A DNA stretch of 5,237 nucleotides from Methanoregulaceae archaeon (GTDB lineage: Archaea; Halobacteriota; Methanomicrobia; Methanomicrobiales; Methanospirillaceae). Shown here in pieces: positions 1 to 4,546 of the stretch; the first letter of the stretch is position 1, and every line of letters starts with the position of its first letter. The notes under the pieces were generated by a model, which saw only the letters and a list, made by a program, of their open reading frames with translations, was not told the DNA's origin and searched no databases. The position numbers and the translations under genes are program-made. The stretch spans positions 1-5,237 of the forward strand of contig JACTVF010000189.1 of assembly GCA_019695435.1 (NCBI GenBank). Direction: 5' to 3'.

Positions 1-434
1 ACCGTTGCGTAGTGGCGTACCACGGTCGATGCAACGAAACCATTTGACCAGTGGTCAATCAGGTTCTGGATGTCGAGCCGGGTCACGCTCGTCAACTTGC
101 GTGGACCGAGGGTTGGTAGCACATGAAGTCGAATGATTGCTTCGTCACGGGCGAGCGTGCTTGATCGCTTTCGCGGGTTCGAGGAGCGCCAGAGATCAGC
201 AAGCTCCGAGACCGTGAGCTTTCCGGCATCGGGGTCGACCCACTTACCCTTGCTGGTCTCTGTTCGTGCCAAGGCAATCCAGGCGTCGGCATCGGCCTTG
301 TGATCAAACGTGTTCCAGTAGCGGCGTCCGTCGTGGTGGTAGCTGGCTTGGTACCTGCCGGATGGCAGCTTCCGTACCGTTCCGAACGTGCTAGTTCGCC
401 TCCGGCGTCCCCTGGTCTTGTCGGAGTCCGCCAT
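1..434 (-). CDS. Tyrosine recombinase (phage/ICE-type integrase), N-terminal part
   Basis: The frame gives 144 residues before it leaves the window at base 1. After a basic start (residues 8-13 are nearly all Arg/Gly), residues about 17-57 have the arm-type DNA-binding (AP2-like) pattern SGRYQASYHHDGRRYWNTF followed by a helix with ADADAWI. Residues about 73-144 match the SAM-like core-binding domain, with LTVSELADLW, LARDEAIIRLHVLPTLG and LDIQNLIDHW. The catalytic R-HxxR-Y domain would lie left of base 1, so activity cannot be judged. Such enzymes integrate and excise phages and conjugative or mobilisable islands at short att sites. The arm-binding domain argues against an integron IntI. Start: ATG at 434 lies 12 nt from GGAGG (451-447), while an in-frame TTG at 440 lies only 6 nt from it and could be the true start. 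An in-frame stop occurs further upstream. The family call is firm; the parent element is unknown. Confidence 0.9.
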   Translation of the reverse strand, partial: MADSDKTRGRRRRTSTFGTVRKLPSGRYQASYHHDGRRYWNTFDHKADADAWIALARTETSKGKWVDPDAGKLTVSELADLWRSSNPRKRSSTLARDEAIIRLHVLPTLGPRKLTSVTRLDIQNLIDHWSNGFVASTVVRHYAT

Positions 435-446
435 CGCCAAAATGTA

Positions 447-451
447 CCTCC
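447..451 (-). promoter_or_regulatory. Ribosome binding site of the integrase gene
   Basis: GGAGG on the minus strand. It is 6 nt from TTG (440-438) and 12 nt from ATG (434-432), so its position favours the TTG start, which adds only two residues. Confidence 0.6.
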
Positions 452-536
452 GCCGATTCCCACGGGAAACCTGCCCTTGGGTCTCTGATGCTCACCAAAC
501 CTAGGCAGACGAGCCATCACGACGATGGTTGAAGAA

Positions 537-578
537 CCGTCTGCTACGCAGCTCTCGCATGAGCGCAGCAATAGACGG
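537..578 (-). terminator. Imperfect stem-loop after the pentapeptide gene
   Basis: CCGTCT (537-542) pairs with AGACGG (573-578). Inside, GCTACGC can pair with GCGCAGC with one mismatch and a 3-nt bulge on one arm; alternatively GCTC (551-554) pairs with GAGC (561-564). It begins 11 nt past the stop codon of the pentapeptide-repeat gene, where a terminator would sit. It has only a weak T stretch after it on the minus strand, so it could instead be a structured RNA end or a protein-binding site between that gene and the integrase gene. Confidence 0.35.
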
Positions 579-589
579 CCGAGGCCAAC

Positions 590-1870
590 TCACCCACCCG
601 GACTGAGCTTCCAACGCCAGGGGAGACCGACTGCACCCCTGAAGTCGGCGCCGCGCCGCTTCACCCCTGCGACCTGCGCACCGGAGAGCTTGACTTCCCG
701 GCCGATCGCACCCTCGAGGTTCGCGCCGCTGAGGTTCGCTCCTTCGAAGTTGGCGCCGCGGAGGTCGGCGCGGCTCAAGTTGACGCCGGCGAGGTTGGCG
801 CCCGACAGATTGGCACCGGCTCCGAGGTCTGCCTCGGTCAGGTCGGCGCCCGAGAGGTTGGCGCCCACCAACTTGGCGCCGACGAGCCCAATACCCATCA
901 GCTTGAGGCCCGCGAGATTCGCCCCCTCGAGGTGCGCACCGGCCAGATGCGCCTTGGGACCAAGGAGGTAGCCATTGACTTGGACCCAGTCCTTAGGGAG
1001 CGCAGCTGGGCTGCCGATGAGCTCCACCGCCATGAACTCCTCGAGCTTCGCGCCTAGCAGATTTGCCCCGGAGAGAATGACCTTCCTGAAGCTGGCTCGC
1101 CCTAGGTTCGCACCGCGGAGCTTCGCGTTGGTGAGATTTGCGTCGGTCAGGTGCATCTCGGCCAGGACCGCATCGGAGAGGTCCGCATCAACGAACACGC
1201 CGCCGGTGGAATAAGCCCACAAGAAGTTGGCACCGGTCAGGTCGGCGGCCGTGAAATCGGTGCCGTCGAGATTCGTCTCGTTCAGCCACACACTCGACAG
1301 GTTGGCGCGGACGAGGACGGCGCCAGAGAGGTTGGAATGTCCGAGGTTGGCCCTTCTCAGGTCGCGGCCCGAGAGGTCACGCCCGTGGAGGTCGGCGTTG
1401 GTGAGGACTGCGTCGCAGAGGTCGAAATCCAGCGGATCCGCATCTGGGCCGACGAACTTGCCTTCGACCATGGCCCAGCCAGTCGGGAGGGTAGCGGGAA
1501 CACCGGTGACGTCCGTTAGGTCGACACCCGCCAGGTCGGCGCGGGAAAGAACTGCCCCCTCGATGGATGCGCCAGCGAGAACCGCCCCAGTCAGGTCTGC
1601 ATCGTCGAGGCGGCACCTAGTGAGATCTGCCCCTTCAAGACGGGCTCGCGCTAGCTTCGCCTCGCCGAGGTTGGCTCCGGTGAGGTCGGCGTTGGCGAGG
1701 TTCGTCCCGACAAGCGTCGCACGCCCGAGGTTTGCGCTGTCGAGCTTGGCGTGCTGGAGCTTCGCCCGGCTCAGGTCAGCGCCCACGAAGTCGAAGTGGC
1801 TCAGGACCTTGCCCACGAGGTCGGCACCTGCGAGGTCAGCACCTCGCAGGTTCTTGCCGAGGTCCATCAT
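590..1870 (-). CDS. Pentapeptide-repeat protein, 426 aa
   Basis: Almost the whole protein is built of A(D/N)LxG pentapeptides, such as GANLSGANLEG and GADLTEADL. The family folds as a right-handed quadrilateral beta-helix. Three repeat blocks (about 7-120, 146-284 and 306-412) are separated by two related non-repeat linkers. These are around residues 121-145 (ATLPTGW, then GKFVGP) and 285-305 (AALPKDW, then GYLLGP). One extra residue breaks the register near 350 (ADLGAGANL). It has no signal peptide or membrane segment, so it is probably cytosolic. Small family members (Qnr, MfpA) mimic DNA and bind gyrase, but this protein is about twice their length and interrupted, so that role should not be assumed. 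The start is ATG 1870, with GAGGG (1882-1878) 7 nt upstream; an in-frame GTG at 1915 has no ribosome binding site. Plus-strand open frames across it encode low-complexity RFAP-type peptides and are antisense artefacts. Confidence 0.93.
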   Translation of the reverse strand: MMDLGKNLRGADLAGADLVGKVLSHFDFVGADLSRAKLQHAKLDSANLGRATLVGTNLANADLTGANLGEAKLARARLEGADLTRCRLDDADLTGAVLAGASIEGAVLSRADLAGVDLTDVTGVPATLPTGWAMVEGKFVGPDADPLDFDLCDAVLTNADLHGRDLSGRDLRRANLGHSNLSGAVLVRANLSSVWLNETNLDGTDFTAADLTGANFLWAYSTGGVFVDADLSDAVLAEMHLTDANLTNAKLRGANLGRASFRKVILSGANLLGAKLEEFMAVELIGSPAALPKDWVQVNGYLLGPKAHLAGAHLEGANLAGLKLMGIGLVGAKLVGANLSGADLTEADLGAGANLSGANLAGVNLSRADLRGANFEGANLSGANLEGAIGREVKLSGAQVAGVKRRGADFRGAVGLPWRWKLSPGG

Positions 1871-1895
1871 GGCCCATCCCTCAGCGGCGAGGACA

Positions 1896-1912
1896 CACCT
1901 AAATGCTAGGTG
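1896..1912. promoter_or_regulatory. Palindrome in the leader of the pentapeptide gene
   Basis: CACCTA (1896-1901) and TAGGTG (1907-1912) form a perfect 6-bp inverted repeat around a 5-nt centre, 26 bp upstream of ATG 1870. On the minus strand it overlaps TAGCAT (1909-1904), which fits the relaxed actinobacterial -10 pattern TANNNT, although no -35 was seen. It may be an operator or a leader hairpin; no regulator is identifiable. Confidence 0.3.
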
Positions 1913-2179
1913 CACAAGTTACGTCCCGCGTGCCTTCCGCGCGCTGCGACATGAGTTAATGACAGCGCATAGGCAAACGACTAATGCGAACAGAGAACTG
2001 ACCCTTGGTGCTTCACACCGAATCTGGGACGCGCAGGCGAATCAATGGTGAGGTCCCAGCTTTCCTGTAAATGTTCTCTCCGCCCTACCAAGACCGGAAC
2101 AGTAGGACCTCCGGGAAGCTCTGCCGACTGCGTCTAGCCCCGATTGTTCATCTGGTCGCCCACTGTGAGCCAGGATGGG
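1913..2179. other. Intergenic stretch, no recognisable gene
   Basis: About 270 bp between the pentapeptide gene's leader and the decayed frame that begins near 2180. Short open frames on both strands here have no ribosome binding site and unconvincing, low-complexity products. No tRNA, terminator or repeat was seen. It must hold the promoter of the minus-strand pentapeptide gene, but no clear -35/-10 pair could be fixed. Confidence 0.5.
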
Positions 2180-2443
2180 GTGGTGAGTCGTCCCCAGCGG
2201 TCGTGGCCTGTTCGATTTCGCGTCACGGTGCATCCGGTGACTGGGGACGCCAAGGTGTTCTCGGTTCTAACTTGGCTCGGTAGCGAGAAGGCAGTCGCGA
2301 TGGCAGTATAGGCGGACGGCCGCCATTTCGGAGTTCAAACCGGTCTTTACGATGTCGACGTCGAGGAGCTTGGTCCCGCGCCCCGCAGGGCCAACGGCAC
2401 CGTCGAGGTGGGACAGGACCTATGTGATCGGATGGAGTTCTGA
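2180..2443 (+). pseudogene. Small protein gene interrupted by an in-frame TAG (probable decayed gene)
   Basis: From the tandem GTG codons at 2180/2183 one frame runs to TGA at 2441-2443, broken only by TAG at 2309-2311. The first 43 codons include VTVHPVTGDAKVFSVLTW then LGSEKAVAMAV. The 43 codons after the TAG include FGVQTGLYDVDVEELGP and end LCDRMEF. Both halves look like real protein, with a balanced composition and a beta-strand/helix/strand rhythm, and they stay in one frame. That points to a single nonsense change in an 87-codon gene rather than to chance. The family is not recognised. A weak AGGA at 2172-2175 precedes the GTGs. The frame is open back to 2138, so the start is uncertain. 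Alternatives are a sequencing error, or two chance frames. Confidence 0.5.
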
Positions 2444-2576
2444 CCGCAGGGTCGTTCGCAGGCTTCGAAGCTGAAGACCAGGTGAAACCGTAGGTCACTG
2501 GGACGACAAGTCCTTGCTGTCATGTGTCGCCCACAACGCGCTGGAGGCATCTTCACCACCAGTTTGGGTCCATCTA

Positions 2577-2663
2577 GTGGTGTTATCCGATTACAGATGA
2601 CCTCAACCCTGTACGACCCTTGCCTGGGGCCCCAAATCGATTTCAGCCGTTAATGATGGGGGG
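2577..2663 (+). repeat. 87-bp direct repeat, copy A
   Basis: It aligns without gaps to 3999-4085 with 7 mismatches. Its last 38 bp (2626-2663) are identical and contain two abutting palindromes: GGGGCCCC (2626-2633) and AAATCGATTT (2634-2643). These are followed by CAGCCGTTAATGAT and a run of G. Weaker similarity continues a few bases to the left (GGTCCATC against TGTCCCTC). The frame through the repeat is open but four of six changed codons alter the amino acid, so it is unlikely to be coding. It could be an att-like site, the end of a mobile element, or a dispersed intergenic repeat. Confidence 0.9.
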
Positions 2664-2763
2664 GTCAGGATTGGTCAAGGTGCCGACGGAGGCTCGCTCG
2701 TACGATGTAAGCATCGACTGCCTTCCTGCTAGTTACAAAGTCGGTCGGTAGCATGGTGAATTG

Positions 2764-3222
2764 ATGAGGAGAACCATCGGCGCTGTCGCAGTCGCGGTCG
2801 TCGCAACCATGGCGCTGACAGGTATCTCCGGGGCGTCGACGTCCCGCGTCACGCTGACGGTGGCAGCCGAGCGATCGTATTTCAACTCGCAGATCCCGGG
2901 GTTGTCCTGGTTCCGTTGCGTCGGCGGCACCGTCGAGTGTGGCTGGAACGACCCCTGGTACATCGTCGTGGCTGGCAACGCCGGAGTCGAAGTCTCTCTT
3001 GGCCACATCGACACCATGTCGCAGGCGCTGTTCAACCACGACCGCACCATCCAGCTGCGGACGGTTATTCATTACACCGGAGTCCGGCCGTTGCTGTGGC
3101 TGGCCGAACTCGAGCACCAAGGGGTCGTCGGGAAACGCTTCATGACGGTCGGACGGGAGTCCGTCGAGTTTTGGGGCGAGACGGGTGATCAAGGTACCTG
3201 GACCGTCTTTGTGACGTTCTAG
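2764..3222 (+). CDS. Small exported protein of unknown function, 152 aa
   Basis: The product has a clear Sec-type signal peptide: an N-terminal MRR, a hydrophobic core AVAVAVVATMALTGI (residues 8-22), and a small-residue cleavage region SGAST (23-27). No lipobox is present. The mature part of about 125 residues has two cysteines (C52, C59), suited to a disulfide outside the cell. It is rich in beta-type and aromatic stretches, including PGLSWFRC, DPWYIVVAGNAGVEVSLG, and GTWTVFVTF at the extreme end. It has no second membrane span, so it is predicted to be secreted or wall-associated. The start is ATG 2764 with GGTGA 4 nt upstream; the adjacent TTG 2761 is possible. The signal peptidase gene starts 136 bp downstream on the same strand, and both lie between the 87-bp repeats. 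The family is not recognised. Confidence 0.75.
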   Translation: MRRTIGAVAVAVVATMALTGISGASTSRVTLTVAAERSYFNSQIPGLSWFRCVGGTVECGWNDPWYIVVAGNAGVEVSLGHIDTMSQALFNHDRTIQLRTVIHYTGVRPLLWLAELEHQGVVGKRFMTVGRESVEFWGETGDQGTWTVFVTF

Positions 3223-3358
3223 TTTCATGTCACGAGGCGCTAATTCGGTTGATACATCTGCACAATCACTGAGCCAAGGGGGTCAGGGTGTCGAATGAGA
3301 ACATCCGGAGCCCGCTAAGTCCCGTCGCTCTACCCGATGCCCACAACTGGTTGCACTC
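3223..3358. other. Spacer between exported-protein and signal-peptidase genes
   Basis: 136 bp without a gene. GTGAC (3211-3215) and GTCAC (3229-3233) around the upstream stop codon could form a weak 5-bp stem. GGGGGTCAGG at 3278-3287 repeats the bases at 2660-2669 at the edge of repeat copy A. No convincing promoter or terminator was found, so cotranscription of the two genes is undecided. Confidence 0.4.
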
Positions 3359-3970
3359 ATGAGCGCTGGCAGGTACACGTCTGTCCTTGCGCTCTCGCTT
3401 ATGGCGGTGTTGACCGTCAGTGTCGCTTTGAAGAGTTCCTCTGGCGCGGCTTCGTGGAGTGCAAGCGCGACTTATCATCTCTTCAGCATTTCCTCGGCGT
3501 CGATGGCGCCAACTCTTCAAGTCGGCGACCTAGTTGTCGTGGACGAGAATCCGAACGACTTTTCACCACTCAAGGCTGACGAAATCGTCGTCTTCCGCAC
3601 CCCACCCGCCGCGCGCCGCGACTGCGCGACCGACGACGGTGACCTCGTGAAGCGCGTCGCCGCGACCGGCGGCCAGTCGATCCGGTCACAGGGCGACCTG
3701 GTCTGGGTCAAGAACCCAGGTGGCAAATGGAAAAGGTTGCCTGAGAGCTACTTCCGCGATAACGGGGAGGACACGCCGCTCGGCGAGCCGATCATCCCGT
3801 ACACGGTGCCGAAGAACGACCTCTACGTCCTCGGTGACAACCGCCCGATCTCCTGCGACAGCCGCGTCTGGGGGCCGCTGCCTGACAGGGACGTCATTGG
3901 AAAAGTCGTGCTTGTTTGCACTTCGAACAGCGCCGATGTCTGCAAGCAGCTGGGCAAACTAGGGGACTGA
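3359..3970 (+). CDS. Type I signal peptidase (S26 family), 203 aa
   Basis: This membrane-anchored serine protease cuts signal peptides from exported proteins on the outer face of the membrane. One N-terminal span (about residues 8-24, SVLALSLMAVLTVSVAL) precedes the catalytic region. SASMAPTLQVGD (46-57) is box B with nucleophile Ser48. GDLVKRVAATGG (94-105) is box D with general base Lys98. LYVLGDNRPISCDSRVWGPL (155-174) is box E. All key residues are present, so it should be active. The length and single anchor fit Gram-positive/actinobacterial enzymes. Two features are less usual: a Cys in box E (SCDSR) and a Cys-containing tail (C187, C195). ATG 3359 is the only good start, but no Shine-Dalgarno sequence precedes it, so translation may be weak, coupled or leaderless. 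Its position just after an exported-protein gene, inside a repeat-bounded segment, suggests an accessory rather than housekeeping copy. Confidence 0.95.
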   Translation: MSAGRYTSVLALSLMAVLTVSVALKSSSGAASWSASATYHLFSISSASMAPTLQVGDLVVVDENPNDFSPLKADEIVVFRTPPAARRDCATDDGDLVKRVAATGGQSIRSQGDLVWVKNPGGKWKRLPESYFRDNGEDTPLGEPIIPYTVPKNDLYVLGDNRPISCDSRVWGPLPDRDVIGKVVLVCTSNSADVCKQLGKLGD

Positions 3971-3995
3971 CATATTTCGCGCACCCAGGTGTCCC
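3963..3995 (+). terminator. Weak stem-loop after the signal peptidase gene
   Basis: GGGAC (3963-3967) at the end of the coding frame can pair with GTCCC (3991-3995), with CACC/GGTG inside the loop. There is no T run after it. It is a possible terminator or RNA-stabilising hairpin just before repeat copy B, but the stem is only 5 bp. Confidence 0.2.
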
Positions 3996-3998
3996 TCG

Positions 3999-4085
3999 GT
4001 GGTGTTATGCGATTACGAATGACCTCAACCCTCTGTGACCCTTGCCCGGGGCCCCAAATCGATTTCAGCCGTTAATGATGGGGGG
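3999..4085 (+). repeat. 87-bp direct repeat, copy B
   Basis: Second copy of the sequence at 2577-2663, in the same orientation, 1422 bp downstream. Differences cluster in the left half: one base at 4009, two at 4016-4017, three at 4033-4036 and one at 4047. Bases 4048-4085 are identical to copy A and include GGGGCCCC, AAATCGATTT and CGTTAATGATGG. It starts 28 bp after the signal peptidase stop codon. Confidence 0.9.
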
Positions 4086-4132
4086 TCCGAGCACCAGAGG
4101 TGTTGCTAATCACCCGAACGAGAAGGCTCTCA

Positions 4133-4179
4133 GCCACGGAGCGACCAACGGCCCAGAGCGGGAAACGCTGCACCGTGGC
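4133..4179 (+). promoter_or_regulatory. Bulged stem-loop upstream of the 90-aa gene
   Basis: GCCACGG (4133-4139) pairs with CCGTGGC (4173-4179). AGCG (4140-4143) pairs with CGCT (4166-4169), leaving a 3-nt bulge (GCA) on the right arm and a loop of about 22 nt. It ends 31 bp before the proposed start codon. It could be a leader structure or the end of an upstream transcript; no riboswitch family is recognised. Confidence 0.35.
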
Positions 4180-4210
4180 AAGATCTTCGCTGTCCGATCA
4201 GGGGGTGAGC

Positions 4211-4483
4211 GTGGCTCCTGTGCCACCCAATCCAGCAGCCCTCGCACGCGAGATCGCGGGACTCCTCTGTAGCGGCAAGAGCGACCCTCTAGGCCGGTTT
4301 GAGCACATAGACAGCGATGACGGCTACCGCTGTTGGCGAGTGCACGACAGGCGCTTATTCCCCGGACTGTCCGGCGCGAGATTGACTAGCACCCGGAAGG
4401 CCTTCTACTCCGTGTTCGAGGGGCTCTTGAAGGAACGCGGCATTACAAAGCAGCGCAAGGGTTTGTACTGTCAGACAGGTTGA
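4211..4483 (+). CDS. Hypothetical small basic protein, 90 aa
   Basis: The product begins with a short Pro/Ala segment (APVPPNPAALAREIAGLL), passes through an acidic-to-aromatic middle (DSDDGYRCWRVHDRRLFPGL), and ends in a basic region (TRKAFYSVFEGLLKERGI, then TKQRKGLYC). It has three Cys (C20, C41, C87), no signal peptide and no membrane span, so it is probably cytosolic. The basic helical C-terminal half would suit nucleic acid or protein binding, but no family was recognised. The start chosen is GTG 4211 because AGGGGG (4200-4205) sits 5 nt before it. GTG 4205 and GTG 4100 share the frame but lack a ribosome binding site, and the stretch from 4100 reads less like protein. It starts 125 bp after repeat copy B and ends 63 bp before the PH-like gene, with a hairpin between. 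Confidence 0.6.
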   Translation: MAPVPPNPAALAREIAGLLCSGKSDPLGRFEHIDSDDGYRCWRVHDRRLFPGLSGARLTSTRKAFYSVFEGLLKERGITKQRKGLYCQTG

Positions 4484-4503
4484 CCATCTGAATCATGTCG
4501 GTC

Positions 4504-4521
4504 AACGCTCACATGAGCGTT
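4504..4521 (+). terminator. Perfect 7-bp hairpin, AACGCTC-ACAT-GAGCGTT
   Basis: Two perfect 7-bp arms flank a 4-nt loop, followed by TTTG. It lies 20 bp after the stop of the 90-aa gene and 25 bp before the start of the PH-like gene, so it fits a short intrinsic terminator with a weak U tract. The near-perfect dyad just ahead of a ribosome binding site also suits an operator for the downstream gene. The sequence alone does not separate these roles. Confidence 0.55.
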
Positions 4522-4533
4522 TGTGATGACACC

Positions 4534-4538
4534 GGAGG
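4534..4538 (+). promoter_or_regulatory. Ribosome binding site of the PH-like protein gene
   Basis: GGAGG with an 8-nt spacer to ATG 4547. It fixes the start of the downstream reading frame. Confidence 0.8.
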
Positions 4539-4546
4539 CAACGGGA

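Noticed and set aside
525..2051. Long plus-strand open frames with repeated RFAP/RSAP-type peptides
   Set aside because: They are exact antisense of the pentapeptide repeats: GCC/GAC/CTC-rich codons read backward stay open. They have no ribosome binding sites and low-complexity products.
2462..2471. GCTTCGAAGC palindrome
   Set aside because: A 10-bp palindrome in high-GC sequence with no promoter or gene start nearby; too weak to call an operator.
2223..2559. Minus-strand open frames between the decayed gene and repeat copy A
   Set aside because: They are Arg/Pro-rich, lack ribosome binding sites, and mostly lie antisense to the better-looking plus-strand frame at 2180-2443.
2547..2654. Open frame through repeat copy A ending at TAATGA, mirrored in copy B
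   Set aside because: The two copies differ at mostly amino-acid-changing positions, there is no start site, and conservation is higher across the stop into the G run than in the frame.
2577..2663. The 87-bp repeats as integron attC sites
   Set aside because: CCTCAAC and GTTAATG 55 bp apart faintly recall the R boxes, but they fail the RYYYAAC/GTTRRRY consensus, the inner arms do not pair well, and the nearby integrase has an arm-binding domain unlike IntI.
2703..2716. CGATG-TAAG-CATCG small dyad upstream of the exported-protein gene
   Set aside because: The arms are only 5 bp and no -35/-10 pair could be placed around it, so it was not listed as a regulatory site.
3278..3287. GGGGGTCAGG as a third, partial copy of the repeat
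   Set aside because: Only 10 bases match, and copy B itself lacks the CAGG part, so chance similarity is likely.
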